Positions 45,077-54,551 are shown, numbered from the stretch's first letter. The stretch is DNA of 64,000 nucleotides from Burkholderiaceae bacterium (GCA_919902775.1 CAKKRJ010000007.1:62001-126000), one strand, 5' to 3'. Notes: generated by a model not told the origin, from the letters alone. Program-made: numbers and translations.

Positions 45077-48000
45077 ATGCTCAACGTCTCTTCTTGGTCG
45101 ATCCGCAACCCGATCCCGGCGGTCATGCTGTTTGTGCTGCTGACGGTGGCGGGCCTGATCGCGTTTGGTTCCATGAAAGTGCAAAACTTTCCGGACCTGG
45201 ACGTGCCCACCATCACCGTCACGGCCAGCCTGCCGGGCGCTGCGCCCTCGCAGCTGGAAACCGATGTGGCCCGTAAACTGGAAAACGCGCTGGCCCCGCT
45301 GCAAGGCCTGAAACACATCACCACCAAAGTGCAAGACGGCGCGGTCTCGATCACCGCCGAGTTCCGCATGGAAAAGCCCACGCAAGAGGCCGTGGACGAT
45401 GTGCGTTCGGCCATTCAGGGCGTGCGCGCAGACCTGCCGGGCGACCTGCGTGACCCGGTGGTGCAAAAGCTCAACCTGGCGGGCACGCCGGTGCTGGCTT
45501 ACACCGTGCGTTCTGCGCGCATGGACGACGAAGCCCTGTCCTGGCGGGTGGACAACGACATCACCCGCAAGCTCTTGTCGCTGCGCGGGGTGGGCGCGGT
45601 CAACCGCGTGGGCGGTGTGATGCGCGAGGTGCGTGTGGCGCTCGACGTGAACCGCCTGCAGTCGTTGGGCATCACGGCGGCCGAGGTGTCGCGCCAGCTC
45701 AAGCAGGTGCAGCAAGAAGGTTCGGGTGGCCGCATGGACCTGGGTTCGGGCGAACAACCCGTGCGCACTTTGGCGACCGTGAAAACGGCGCAAGAGATTG
45801 GCCAGATCGAGTTGGCCACCGCACGGGGCGTCAGCGTGCGGCTGGACCAGGTGGCCACGGTGAGCGACACGCTGGCCGATGCCCGGTCGGCCGCCAGCCT
45901 GAACGGCACGCCCGTGGTCGGCTTTGAGGTGGTGCGCAGCAAAGGCGAGAGCGAAGTGGCCGTGGGCCGCTTGGTGCGTCAGGCGCTGGCCGACTACCGG
46001 CTGCAAAACCCCGACTTGGAGATCACCGAAGCCTTTGACTTTGTGACCCCGGTGGAAGAGGAATACAACGGCTCCTTGGTGCTGTTGTACGAGGGCGCGA
46101 TTTTGGCGGTGCTGGTGGTGTGGCTGTTCTTGCGCGACTGGCGCGCCACGTTCGTGTCGGCGGTGGCGTTGCCGCTGTCGGTCATCCCGGCGTTCATCGG
46201 CATGGCCTATCTGGGCTTTTCCATCAACGTGGTGACCTTGCTGGCGCTGTCTTTGGTGATTGGCGTGCTGGTGGACGACGCGATTGTGGAGGTAGAAAAC
46301 ATCGTGCGCCATTTGCGCATGGGCAAGTCGCCTTACCAGGCCGCCATGGAGGCGGCCGACGAGATCGGCCTGGCCGTGATTGCCACCACGTTCACGCTGA
46401 TCGCGGTGTTTTTGCCCACGGCCTTCATGAGCGGCATTCCCGGCAAGTTCTTCAAGCAGTTTGGCTGGACGGCGTCGCTGGCGGTGTTCGCCTCGCTGGT
46501 GGTGGCGCGGGTGCTCACGCCCATGATGGCCGCTTACATTCTGAAGCCCATCGTCACGGCCGCGCACGAGCCCGGCTGGCTCAAGCGCTACATGGTCTGG
46601 GCCAACTGGTGCATGAAGCACCGCCTGGCCACCATGGTGTTGGCCACGTTGTTTTTCATCGGCTCCATCTTGCTGGTGCCGCTGCTGCCCAAGGGCTTCA
46701 TTCCGCCGGATGACAACTCGCAAACCCAGGTCTATGTGGAGTTGCCCCCCGGCTCCACCTTGGCGCAGACCCAGGCCAGCGCCGAACATGCCCGCACGCT
46801 CTTGATGACGGTGAACGATGTGAAAAGCGTCTACACCACCATCGGCGGCGGCAGCGCAGGCAGTGACCCGTTTGCCGGTGGCGGCGCGGCCGAGGTGCGC
46901 AAGGCCACGCTGACCATCCAGCTGACCGAGCGCGGCACGCGCCCGCGCAAGCAAGCAATCGAAAACGACATCCGTGCAGTCCTACAGCAACTGCCCGGTG
47001 TGCGCACCAAGGTGGGCCTGGGCGGTTCGGGTGAGAAATACATCCTGGTGCTCACGGGCGAAGACCCGCAGGCCTTGCAAAGCACCGCCATGGCTGTGGA
47101 GAAAGACCTGCGCACCATCCAGGGCCTGGGCTCGATCGCCTCCACCGCCAGCCTGGTGCGCCCCGAGATCGCGGTGCGCCCCGACTTTGCCAAAGCCGCT
47201 GACCTGGGCGTGACCAGCGCGGCCATCAGCGACACCCTGCGCGTGGCCACACTGGGCGACTACGACGCGGCCCTGCCCAAGCTCAACCTGTCTGAGCGGC
47301 AAGTGCCCATCGTCGTCAAGTTGGGCGATGACGCACGGCAAGACCTGGCCACGCTGGAGCGCCTGCTGGTGCCCGGCAGCCGTGGCCCCGTCATGCTGGG
47401 CCAGGTGGCCCGCATCGAGGTGGCGGGCGGCCCGGCCGTGATCGACCGCTACGACCGCCAGCGCAACGTCAACTTCGAGATCGAGTTGTCGGGCATGCCG
47501 CTGGGCGATGTGACGCAAGCGGTGCAACAACTGCCCGCCCTGCAAAGCCTGCCGCCGGGCGTGAAGATCGTGGAGGTGGGCGACGCCGAAGTCATGGGCG
47601 AACTCTTCGCCAGCTTTGGCCTGGCCATGATGATTGGCGTGCTGTGCATCTACATCGTGCTGGTGCTGCTGTTCAAGGGCTTCTTGCACCCCGTCACGAT
47701 TTTGGCGGCGCTGCCGCTGTCGCTGGGCGGCGCGTTCGTGGGCTTGCTGATCGCGCAAAAAAGCTTCTCGATGCCCTCGCTGATCGGCCTGATCATGCTC
47801 ATGGGCATCGCCACCAAGAACTCGATCTTGCTGGTGGAATACGCCATCGAAGCGCGGCGCGGACACCCCGCCACCGACGGCCACCCTGCCGTGCCCGGCA
47901 TGAGCCGCTGGGATGCCCTGCTGGACGCCTGCCACAAACGGGCCCGACCGATTGTGATGACCACCATCGCCATGGGCGCGGGCATGCTGCCCATCGCCGT

Positions 48001-48181
48001 GGGTTGGGGTGCGGCCGACGCCAGCTTCCGCTCGCCCATGGCGATTGCGGTGATTGGGGGCTTGCTCACCAGCACCGTGCTGAGTTTGCTGGTGGTGCCG
48101 GTGGTGTTCACTTACCTGGATGACCTGGGGCAGTGGACAAAGCGCATGGCCACACGTGTGACGGGACGGGGCGCCAGCTGA
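45077..48181 (+). CDS. RND family multidrug/solute efflux transporter
   Basis: This 1034-residue pump has the RND plan: an N-terminal helix (IPAVMLFVLLTVAGLIAFGS), then PDLDVPTITVTASLPGAAPS and a large periplasmic loop, and six helices including a segment with VLVDDAIVEVENIVRHLRMG, the relay motif. The second half repeats this with MLMGIATKNSILLVEYAIEA. The NFPDLDVPTITV start fits the hydrophobe/amphiphile efflux (HAE) group of MexF/AcrB relatives. It is translated from an operon with the adaptor. The substrates are unknown. Confidence 0.93.
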   Translation: MLNVSSWSIRNPIPAVMLFVLLTVAGLIAFGSMKVQNFPDLDVPTITVTASLPGAAPSQLETDVARKLENALAPLQGLKHITTKVQDGAVSITAEFRMEKPTQEAVDDVRSAIQGVRADLPGDLRDPVVQKLNLAGTPVLAYTVRSARMDDEALSWRVDNDITRKLLSLRGVGAVNRVGGVMREVRVALDVNRLQSLGITAAEVSRQLKQVQQEGSGGRMDLGSGEQPVRTLATVKTAQEIGQIELATARGVSVRLDQVATVSDTLADARSAASLNGTPVVGFEVVRSKGESEVAVGRLVRQALADYRLQNPDLEITEAFDFVTPVEEEYNGSLVLLYEGAILAVLVVWLFLRDWRATFVSAVALPLSVIPAFIGMAYLGFSINVVTLLALSLVIGVLVDDAIVEVENIVRHLRMGKSPYQAAMEAADEIGLAVIATTFTLIAVFLPTAFMSGIPGKFFKQFGWTASLAVFASLVVARVLTPMMAAYILKPIVTAAHEPGWLKRYMVWANWCMKHRLATMVLATLFFIGSILLVPLLPKGFIPPDDNSQTQVYVELPPGSTLAQTQASAEHARTLLMTVNDVKSVYTTIGGGSAGSDPFAGGGAAEVRKATLTIQLTERGTRPRKQAIENDIRAVLQQLPGVRTKVGLGGSGEKYILVLTGEDPQALQSTAMAVEKDLRTIQGLGSIASTASLVRPEIAVRPDFAKAADLGVTSAAISDTLRVATLGDYDAALPKLNLSERQVPIVVKLGDDARQDLATLERLLVPGSRGPVMLGQVARIEVAGGPAVIDRYDRQRNVNFEIELSGMPLGDVTQAVQQLPALQSLPPGVKIVEVGDAEVMGELFASFGLAMMIGVLCIYIVLVLLFKGFLHPVTILAALPLSLGGAFVGLLIAQKSFSMPSLIGLIMLMGIATKNSILLVEYAIEARRGHPATDGHPAVPGMSRWDALLDACHKRARPIVMTTIAMGAGMLPIAVGWGAADASFRSPMAIAVIGGLLTSTVLSLLVVPVVFTYLDDLGQWTKRMATRVTGRGAS

Positions 48182-48266
48182 TTCGCTCCTCATCGAGGCC
48201 TTTGCGGCCTTTGCACCCTTTGTGCGTGGCATCCGCTGGCTGCTGAATCTGCCCTGACCCGCGTGG

Positions 48267-48443
48267 TCATGGGGCAGGCCGCAGGGCGCTCAATTTGTTG
48301 GCCCGGCAGCGGTCGCTGCAATACAAAACGCTTTCCCAGTTTTTGGCCCAGCTTTTGCGCCACGCCATGGCACGTCCACACACAGCGCAGGGTTTTTGCG
48401 GCAAGTCTCGTTTGTTCCCTTTGAAAGCCGAGGGGTTGGGCAT
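48267..48443 (-). CDS. DUF2256-type small zinc-ribbon-like protein
   Basis: This 58-residue protein starts MPNPSAFKGNKRDLPQKPCA and carries CAVCGRAMAWRKSWAKNW and VLYCSDRCRANK, the two Cys pairs (C-x2-C and C-x3-C) of the DUF2256 family. It probably binds zinc. DUF2256 genes are known to sit beside cryptochrome/photolyase and related light-response genes in many bacteria, which fits the gene cluster starting divergently 82 bases away. The function is unknown. The longer frame in another phase over this region is not coding. Confidence 0.9.
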   Translation of the reverse strand: MPNPSAFKGNKRDLPQKPCAVCGRAMAWRKSWAKNWESVLYCSDRCRANKLSALRPAP

Positions 48444-48470
48444 GGTTTTCTCCTGTGAAAAGGGACGACC

Positions 48471-48519
48471 GAGACAAGCGCGGTAAAGACGACTATACTA
48501 ACCAGTCACAAAACAGGTT
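48471..48519 (+). promoter_or_regulatory. sigma-70-like promoter with an overlapping palindromic operator
   Basis: GAGACA (48471-48476), a 17-base spacer and TATACT (48494-48499) form a plausible promoter for the nine-gene cluster. An imperfect inverted repeat, AACCAGT-N6-ACAGGTT (48500-48519, six of seven paired), covers the expected start of transcription near 48506, as a repressor site would. No regulator gene lies beside it. Confidence 0.55.
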
Positions 48520-48524
48520 TTAAA

Positions 48525-49154
48525 GTGCAAATGAAAAACTCATGGGTAAGTCAGTGGCTTGGTCGTCTGGCGCTGGTCTTGTTGGCGGCCGGTTGGGGCT
48601 TGATCATCCCGCTGGTGCAGGCCGGCCCCGCTGTGGGTTTGTTGGCCGCTGCATCCGCCAGTCCGGCCCACTGCCCGGTCCTTTTGAACCACACGTTCGA
48701 GCGACTGCAAGATGAAAAACCGCAGTCGCTGTGCCAGTACGCAGGCAAGGTGGTGCTGGTGGTCAACACCGCCAGCTTTTGCGGCTTCACCGGGCAATAC
48801 AAAGGCCTGGAAGCGCTGAACACCCGCTACAAAGACCAGGGTCTGGTGGTGTTGGGTTTCCCGTCGAACGACTTTTCTCAAGAAAGTGGCAGCAACCAGC
48901 AGATCGCCGATTTTTGTGAAAGCACCTTTGGTGTGCAGTTTCCGATGTTCACCAAAACCCAGGTCACGGGCGAGAACGCCTCAGCCCTGTTCAAACAGCT
49001 GACCGCGCAAACCGGCCAAAAGCCACGCTGGAACTTTCACAAATACCTGATCGGTCGCGACGGCAAAGTCATTGACCAGTACAGCAGCCTGACCGGGCCG
49101 GACAGCAAAACCCTGCTGTCTGCCATCGAAAAAGCACTGAAAGCCAAACCATGA
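48525..49154 (+). CDS. exported glutathione peroxidase family protein
   Basis: This 209-residue protein reduces hydroperoxides. The peroxidatic Cys is in NTASFCGFTGQYKGLE, and WNFHKYLIGRDG supplies the Trp-Asn pair. The usual catalytic Gln of FPCNQFG is replaced by Asp in GFPSNDFSQESG, as in a known proteobacterial subgroup. An N-terminal hydrophobic stretch (LALVLLAAGWGLIIPLVQA) suggests export, so it acts in the periplasm or on membrane lipids. I start at the GTG at 48525, with CAGG seven bases upstream; the ATG at 48531 is an alternative. It is the first gene of the cluster and its stop overlaps the next ATG. Confidence 0.88.
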   Translation: MQMKNSWVSQWLGRLALVLLAAGWGLIIPLVQAGPAVGLLAAASASPAHCPVLLNHTFERLQDEKPQSLCQYAGKVVLVVNTASFCGFTGQYKGLEALNTRYKDQGLVVLGFPSNDFSQESGSNQQIADFCESTFGVQFPMFTKTQVTGENASALFKQLTAQTGQKPRWNFHKYLIGRDGKVIDQYSSLTGPDSKTLLSAIEKALKAKP

Positions 49155-50482
49155 GCCGCCGCATGAAACTGGCCATCGTGGGTTCGGGCATTTCAGGCCT
49201 GGCCGTGGCCCATACCTTGAAGGACCACGCCGACATCACCGTGTTCGAAGCGGGCGATTACTTTGGCGGCCATACCCACACGGTCGACATCACCCTGCCC
49301 ATACCGCAGGGCCCGGTCACGCACGGCGTGGACACGGGTTTTCTGGTCTTCAACGAGCGCACGTATCCGAACCTGATCAACCTGTTTGCGGAATTGGGTG
49401 TGGAGACCGCGCCGTCCGACATGTCGTTCTCGGTCAAGGTGCCGGGGGCGCTGAATGGCAAAACCCTCGAGTGGAGCGGCACCGACCTGAACAGCGTGTT
49501 CGCCCAGCGCGGCAACCTCGTGAACCCGCGCTTTTGGCGCATGCTGGCCGATGTGCTGCGCTTCAATGCGCTGTGCACCCGCATCGCACAAACGCAGCGT
49601 GAACAAGACCTGCAGCAGCCGCTCGCCACCTTTTTGCGCACGCACAAATTCAGCGACGCCTTTCGCGATTGGTATTTCCTGCCCATGCTGGGCTGCATCT
49701 GGAGTTGCCCGACCGACCAGATGCTGCAATTTCCGGTGGCCACCATGATCCGCTTTTGCCACAACCACGGCTTGATCCAAGTGACCCAACGGCCGCAGTG
49801 GTTCAGCGTGGTGGGCGGTGCCCGAACTTACGTCGAGAAAATCCTGGCCGGTGTGCACGACAAACGTTTGAACACGCCTGTGCGTTTGATCGAGCGCGAC
49901 GAACAAGGCGTGCGCATCGTCACCGATGGCCATGCCGAACGCTTTGACCAGGTGGTGATGGCCACCCACACCGACCAGGCGCTGGACTTGTTGCGCGCGC
50001 CCAGCACAACCGAACGCACCCTGCTGGGGGCCATTCGCTACCAGGACAACCGCGCCGTGCTGCACACCGACGCCCGCGTGCTGCCCGCCAACCCCAAGAC
50101 CTGGGCCGCGTGGAACTACGAACGCGCCAGCAGCAGCGTGCGCGAGTCTTCGCGCGTGTGCCTGCACTACCTGCTGAACCGCTTGCAACGCATCCCGTTT
50201 CAGCAACCGGTGGTGGTGTCGCTGAACCCATTGCAAGACATCGATCCGGCCACCATCGTGGGCACCTACGACTATGCGCACCCGGTGTTTGACCTGGCCG
50301 CCATCGCAGCCCAAAAGCGCCTGCCTTTGCTGCAAGGCCAGCAGCACACCTGGTACGCCGGAGCCTGGACGGGTTATGGCTTTCACGAAGACGGGCTCAA
50401 GTCCGGCTTGCAAGTGGGCCGCGCCTTGCTCAAGCAAATTCACGAGCAGGGCAGCGTTGCCCCAGGCCAGCAGGCGGCATGA
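49151..50482 (+). CDS. FAD-dependent amine-oxidase-like protein of the lipid-modification cluster
   Basis: This 443-residue flavoprotein has the dinucleotide motif VGSGISGLAVAHTLKDHAD at its N-terminus, then FEAGDYFGGHTHT, and a C-terminal WYAGAWTGYGFHEDGLKSGL. That C-terminal block is characteristic of the NAD/FAD-binding proteins found next to DUF1365 and CFA-type genes. Its reaction is not firmly known; in Rhodobacter sphaeroides a relative belongs to the sigma-E/ChrR singlet-oxygen regulon (recalled from literature). The ATG overlaps the peroxidase stop and the stop overlaps the DUF1365 start, both by four bases. Confidence 0.88.
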   Translation: MSRRMKLAIVGSGISGLAVAHTLKDHADITVFEAGDYFGGHTHTVDITLPIPQGPVTHGVDTGFLVFNERTYPNLINLFAELGVETAPSDMSFSVKVPGALNGKTLEWSGTDLNSVFAQRGNLVNPRFWRMLADVLRFNALCTRIAQTQREQDLQQPLATFLRTHKFSDAFRDWYFLPMLGCIWSCPTDQMLQFPVATMIRFCHNHGLIQVTQRPQWFSVVGGARTYVEKILAGVHDKRLNTPVRLIERDEQGVRIVTDGHAERFDQVVMATHTDQALDLLRAPSTTERTLLGAIRYQDNRAVLHTDARVLPANPKTWAAWNYERASSSVRESSRVCLHYLLNRLQRIPFQQPVVVSLNPLQDIDPATIVGTYDYAHPVFDLAAIAAQKRLPLLQGQQHTWYAGAWTGYGFHEDGLKSGLQVGRALLKQIHEQGSVAPGQQAA

Positions 50483-51255
50483 GCGCCGCGACCGCGCTCA
50501 TGGGTTGGGGCCAGGTGCGGCACACGCGCCACCGCCCGGTACGCCATGCGTTTGTTTACCCCACGGCGTTTTTGTTGTTGCCCATGCGCCAGGTGCAAGC
50601 GGGTCGCTGCGTCACAGACCTGGCCATCAACCGCCGCGCCTGGTTCGCCTTTCATGATGCCGACCACGGCGATGGCCGCCCCCCTGCACAGGGCGGTGCG
50701 CTGGCCTGGCTGGATGAACTGTTGACCCAGGAAGGCATCCACGATGCGTGTGGTGAAGTCTGGCTGCAGGCCTTTCCCCGGGTGTTGGGCCATGCCTTCA
50801 AACCGGTGAGTTTTTGGTACGCGCACCGAACCGATGGCAGCTTGGCCGCCATCGTGGCCGAAGTGAACAACACCTTTGGCGAGCGCCATGGCTATTTGCT
50901 GCCCGCGCCGCAATACGGCCGCACCCTGCTGGCCCAAAAGGTGTTTCATGTCTCGCCTTTTTGCGCCGTGCAGGGCGTGTACCGTTTTCGCTTCATGCGT
51001 GTGGCACATGACGGCACGGAACGCATTGTGGCGCGTGTGGACCATGCCGACGAGGACGGCCCCCTGATCGATACCAGCTGGAGCGGCGTGCTGGAGCCTG
51101 CGACAGCCGCTGCTTTGCGCCGCGTGACGTGGCGCTTTCCCCTGTTGACCTTGGGCGTGGTGGCACGCATCCACTGGCACGCACTTCGGCTGTGGCTGAA
51201 AAAAGTGCCGTTCTGGCGCAAGCCCGAACCCCCGCGCGAATTTTTGACCCGATGA
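50479..51255 (+). CDS. DUF1365 family protein
   Basis: This 258-residue protein belongs to DUF1365: the opening GWGQVRHTRHRPVRHAFVYP, the middle GHAFKPVSFWYAHRTDGSLA and VAEVNNTFGERHGYLL, and KVFHVSPFCAVQGVYRF are the family blocks. No catalytic residue is established. Genes of this family travel with the flavoprotein upstream and with a CFA-type methyltransferase, so it probably acts on membrane fatty acids (inference). It overlaps the upstream gene by four bases and precedes the methyltransferase by 16. Confidence 0.9.
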   Translation: MSAATALMGWGQVRHTRHRPVRHAFVYPTAFLLLPMRQVQAGRCVTDLAINRRAWFAFHDADHGDGRPPAQGGALAWLDELLTQEGIHDACGEVWLQAFPRVLGHAFKPVSFWYAHRTDGSLAAIVAEVNNTFGERHGYLLPAPQYGRTLLAQKVFHVSPFCAVQGVYRFRFMRVAHDGTERIVARVDHADEDGPLIDTSWSGVLEPATAAALRRVTWRFPLLTLGVVARIHWHALRLWLKKVPFWRKPEPPREFLTR

Positions 51256-51271
51256 ACACTGGAGCCCCCGC

Positions 51272-52531
51272 ATGGCCTGCACGATGAAAACCCTGGGCAC
51301 CGCCGCTGTTGCGGCGGCGTTGACCACCGCAACGAAGATCCCGCATGCCCGTTTGCCCCCGGCGGCCACACGCTTGCTGGGCCTGCTGACGCGTTTGAAG
51401 ATCGGCACGCTCACCCTGCACGCGCCGGACGGCAACCACCAGGTGTTTGGCACACACGAAGCGCCCTTTGCGGCCTTGCACATCCACCACTGGGCGGTGT
51501 GTGCCGAGGTGCTCAAGTCGGGCGACATCGGCTTTGCCGAAGGCTACATGTCGGAAGACTGGACCACGCCCGACCTGACCGCCCTGCTGCGCCTGTTGAT
51601 TGCCAACCGCAAGCACATCGAAGGGGCGATTTACGGGCACTGGCTGGGACGCCTGGCTTACCGCGTCAAGCACCTGCTCAACCGCAACAACCGCAGCAAC
51701 AGCCGCAAGAACATCCACGCGCATTACGACCTGGGCAACGCGTTTTACGCGCTGTGGCTGGACCCGACGATGAACTATTCATCGGCCTGGTTTGACGGCG
51801 ACCCGACCCAGCCCATGGCCGATGCGCAACAAGCCAAGGTGCGTCGCGCCCTGCGCATGGTGGACGCGCAACCGGGTGACCGCGTGCTGGAGATCGGTTG
51901 CGGCTGGGGTGCGTTGGCCGAAGCGGCCACCACCGAGCGTGGCGCCCACATCACGGGTGTGACCTTGTCCACCGAACAATGGGCCTTTGCCAACGCCCGC
52001 ATGCAGGCGCTCGGTGTGCAAGCGCAGGCCGACTTGCGCTTGCAGGACTACCGCGACATTGCCGATGCACCGTTTGACGCGATCTGCTCGATCGAGATGG
52101 TCGAGGCGGTGGGGCAGGCGTACTGGCCCACGTACTTCCAGACCATCAGCCGCTTGCTCAAACCCGGTGGCCGCGCCTGTGTGCAGAGCATCACCATCGA
52201 CGACAGCCTGTTCGAGCGCTATGTGCACTCGACCGACTTCATCCAGCAGTACATTTTTCCGGGCGGTTGTTTGCCCAGTCCCAGCGCGTTCCGCAAGCAG
52301 GCGCAGGCGGCAGGTTTGCAGGTGGTGGATGAACTGCACTTTGGCCCCGATTACGCCGAAACCCTGCGCCGCTGGCGTGCGCAGTTCATGGCGCAACTGG
52401 ACGCGGTGCGCGCGCTCGACTTCGACGACCGTTTCATTCGCCTGTGGGCGTTTTATCTGACGTATTGCGAAGCCGCGTTCGATGAGGCCAGCATCGACGT
52501 GGTCCAGTTCACCCTGGTCAAACCAGCCTGA
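51272..52531 (+). CDS. cyclopropane-fatty-acid-synthase family SAM-dependent methyltransferase
   Basis: This 419-residue protein has the CFA-synthase layout: an N-terminal lipid-facing domain, NIHAHYDLGNAFYALWLDPT, YSSAWF, the SAM motif VLEIGCGWGALAEAA, ICSIEMVEAVGQAYWPTYFQ and a C-terminal FIRLWAFYLTYCEAAF. It transfers a methyl group from SAM to the double bond of phospholipid acyl chains. In this gene setting, relatives may make methylated or furan-type fatty acids rather than plain cyclopropane ones. The ATG at 51272 has GGAGCCCCC upstream; an internal ATG at codon 5 is possible. Confidence 0.92.
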   Translation: MACTMKTLGTAAVAAALTTATKIPHARLPPAATRLLGLLTRLKIGTLTLHAPDGNHQVFGTHEAPFAALHIHHWAVCAEVLKSGDIGFAEGYMSEDWTTPDLTALLRLLIANRKHIEGAIYGHWLGRLAYRVKHLLNRNNRSNSRKNIHAHYDLGNAFYALWLDPTMNYSSAWFDGDPTQPMADAQQAKVRRALRMVDAQPGDRVLEIGCGWGALAEAATTERGAHITGVTLSTEQWAFANARMQALGVQAQADLRLQDYRDIADAPFDAICSIEMVEAVGQAYWPTYFQTISRLLKPGGRACVQSITIDDSLFERYVHSTDFIQQYIFPGGCLPSPSAFRKQAQAAGLQVVDELHFGPDYAETLRRWRAQFMAQLDAVRALDFDDRFIRLWAFYLTYCEAAFDEASIDVVQFTLVKPA

Positions 52532-52536
52532 ACCGC

Positions 52537-53145
52537 ATGCACGCGCACTTCAACACGACCTGGGCCGGGCTGGTTCGCGCCCATCGGGCGAGATGCTGGC
52601 TGCGCGCGGCCTTGCTGGGCGCGGTGCTGGGCAACAGTTGGGTGCAGGCCCATGCGCGGCCCGATGCCGAGCGCAACCACCCTGAAGTTGCGGCCCTGAA
52701 AGGTGCTGTGCCGACCGCGCCTGTGCGCTTGCGCGTGTGGGGGTTTGAGGTGTACGACGCCCGGTTGTGGCGGTCTGCGGGGTTTCGGTATGGCCAATAT
52801 GCGCAGCACCCTTTTACATTGGAGCTGCAATACTTGCGCCGCCTGGAAGGTGCCGCCATCGCCAGTCGCTCGATCGACGAGATGCGCCGCGTGGGCCGTT
52901 TCACCGAAGTCCAGGCCCAAAGTTGGCAGGCGGCCCTGCGGGCGCTGGTGCCGGATGTGGGGCCGGGCGACCGCATCAGCGGGGTCAACCTGCCCGGTGT
53001 GGGTGCCGAGTTCTGGGTCAATGGCCAGCGCGTGGGTGCGGTCCATGACAGCGTGTTTGCGCGCCTGTTTTTTGGCATCTGGCTGGACGAGCGCAGCTCC
53101 GAGCCCAAGATGCGCAGCCAGTTGTTGCAAGGTCTGACGCCATGA
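52537..53145 (+). CDS. exported chalcone-isomerase-like domain protein
   Basis: This 202-residue protein has a signal-like segment (CWLRAALLGAVLGNSWVQA then HA) and a chalcone-isomerase-like body (VRLRVWGFEVYDARLWRSAG, then FTLELQYLRRLEGAAIASRS, and DSVFARLFFGIWLDERSSEP). Bacterial members of this fold (CHI-like, CHASE-adjacent names vary) have no proven isomerase activity, and some bind fatty acids, which suits a lipid-modification gene set. It starts five bases after the methyltransferase and overlaps the MFS gene by four bases. Confidence 0.85.
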   Translation: MHAHFNTTWAGLVRAHRARCWLRAALLGAVLGNSWVQAHARPDAERNHPEVAALKGAVPTAPVRLRVWGFEVYDARLWRSAGFRYGQYAQHPFTLELQYLRRLEGAAIASRSIDEMRRVGRFTEVQAQSWQAALRALVPDVGPGDRISGVNLPGVGAEFWVNGQRVGAVHDSVFARLFFGIWLDERSSEPKMRSQLLQGLTP

Positions 53146-54515
53146 ACGACGGACCTGCACCGCTGACCCGGTTGCACACCCCGGGCACGGCCCTGGTGGC
53201 GACCTCGGTGCAAGCGACGCTGCCCGCATCCACCGTCGCGGCGTATGGCTTGCTGGGTTTGCCTTTGGCTTTTGTGGCGTTGCCGGTGTACGTGCATTTG
53301 CCCCACCTGTATGCCCAGCAATACGGCGTGCCGCTGGCGGCGCTGGGTGGCGTGTTGCTGCTCAGCCGCAGCATCGATGCGGTGGTGGACCCGTGGCTGG
53401 GGCGCTGGGGTGACCGGTTGTACCGCCACGCTGGGTCAGCGGTGTGGCAGGCGGCGGTGCTGTTGGCGCTGGCGGTGGCGCTGGGTTTTGCGGCCTTGTT
53501 TTTCCCACCTGCGAGCCAGCTGTCACCCGTGGGTTTTCTGGTCTGGGTGGGCGGCGCCCTCACCCTCAGCCACCTGGCTTACAGCGGGCTGGGCATCTTG
53601 CACCAGGCCTGGGCCGCCCGGCAAGGCGGCGGCGCTCTGGCGCAAAGCCGCTGGGTGGCGTGGCGTGAAGGCTTTGCCCTGGTGGGCGTGTTGCTGGCCT
53701 CGACCTTGCCCGCCCTGTGGGGTTGGGGCATGACCACGGCGTTGCTGGTGCTTTTGCTGGGCTCGGGTTTGTTCAGCTGGCGGCACACCGCTGCGCGGGT
53801 GACGGCCCTGCCTGTTGCACGACAAGGCGCAAGTCAAGCTGCAGCGCAGGGCGCTGTCAGCCTGTGGCAACCCTGGAAGCATGCGGGCTTTCGCCGCTTG
53901 TTGATGGTGTTCATGCTCAACGGTCTGGCCAGTGCTGTGCCCGCCACGCTGGTGCTGTTTTTTGTGCAAGACCGCTTGCAAGCGCCCCAGGCAATGGCGT
54001 CCTTGTTTTTGGCTTTGTACTTTGCCGCCGGGGCGTTGTCGTTTCCGCTGTGGCTCAAGGTGATCGACCGCATTGGCCTGCTGCGGACCTGGGCGCTGGG
54101 CATGGGCTTGTCGGTTCTGGCCTTTGGCAGCGTGATCGGGTTGGGCGCAGGCGACAGCGCCGGCTTTTGGGTGGTGTGCGCGCTGTCGGGCATGGCGCTG
54201 GGGGCCGACCTGACGGTGCCCGGGGCGCTGCTCAACCAGTTGATTGACAGCTGCGGCGAGCGAGGCCGGTCAGACGGCGCGTTCATGGGCTGGTGGAATT
54301 TGGCGACCAAACTGAATCTGGCCTTGGCCGCAGGTTTGTCGTTGCCGCTTTTGGGGCTGTGGGGCTATGTCCCGGGGCGGCAAGACGCCGATGCCCTGCT
54401 GGCGCTGGGCTTGGCTTATGGCTTGCTGCCTTGCGTGCTCAAACTGTTGGCCGGACTGGCTTTGTACTGGGATTTGGTGCGTGCGCCAGCGCCGTCAGTT
54501 GCGGCGCAGGCCTGA
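53142..54515 (+). CDS. MFS transporter of the GPH/sugar-cation symporter type
   Basis: This 457-residue membrane protein has about twelve hydrophobic segments and the start of a GPH-like transporter (AAYGLLGLPLAFVALPVYVH, then LYAQQYGVPLAALGGVLLLS and RSIDAVVDPWLGRWGDRLY). The second half shows DRLQAPQAMASLF and GADLTVPGALLNQLIDSCGE. Its relative in Rhodobacter lies in the same kind of cluster. The substrate is unknown; sugar transport is not implied by the neighbours. It overlaps the CHI-like gene by four bases and is followed by the DUF3833 lipoprotein. Confidence 0.88.
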   Translation: MNDGPAPLTRLHTPGTALVATSVQATLPASTVAAYGLLGLPLAFVALPVYVHLPHLYAQQYGVPLAALGGVLLLSRSIDAVVDPWLGRWGDRLYRHAGSAVWQAAVLLALAVALGFAALFFPPASQLSPVGFLVWVGGALTLSHLAYSGLGILHQAWAARQGGGALAQSRWVAWREGFALVGVLLASTLPALWGWGMTTALLVLLLGSGLFSWRHTAARVTALPVARQGASQAAAQGAVSLWQPWKHAGFRRLLMVFMLNGLASAVPATLVLFFVQDRLQAPQAMASLFLALYFAAGALSFPLWLKVIDRIGLLRTWALGMGLSVLAFGSVIGLGAGDSAGFWVVCALSGMALGADLTVPGALLNQLIDSCGERGRSDGAFMGWWNLATKLNLALAAGLSLPLLGLWGYVPGRQDADALLALGLAYGLLPCVLKLLAGLALYWDLVRAPAPSVAAQA

Positions 54516-54551
54516 CCTTTTTTGACCTTGTTGAGACCACCGGAAACGTCC

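Noticed and set aside
43778-46954. 1058-residue minus-strand frame opposite the RND genes
   Set aside because: Antisense of a clear adaptor and pump; composition is His/Gln/Arg-rich with no domain.
48190-48477. 95-residue minus-strand frame over the DUF2256 gene
   Set aside because: Another phase gives the 58-residue protein with the DUF2256 cysteine pairs, which explains the DNA better.
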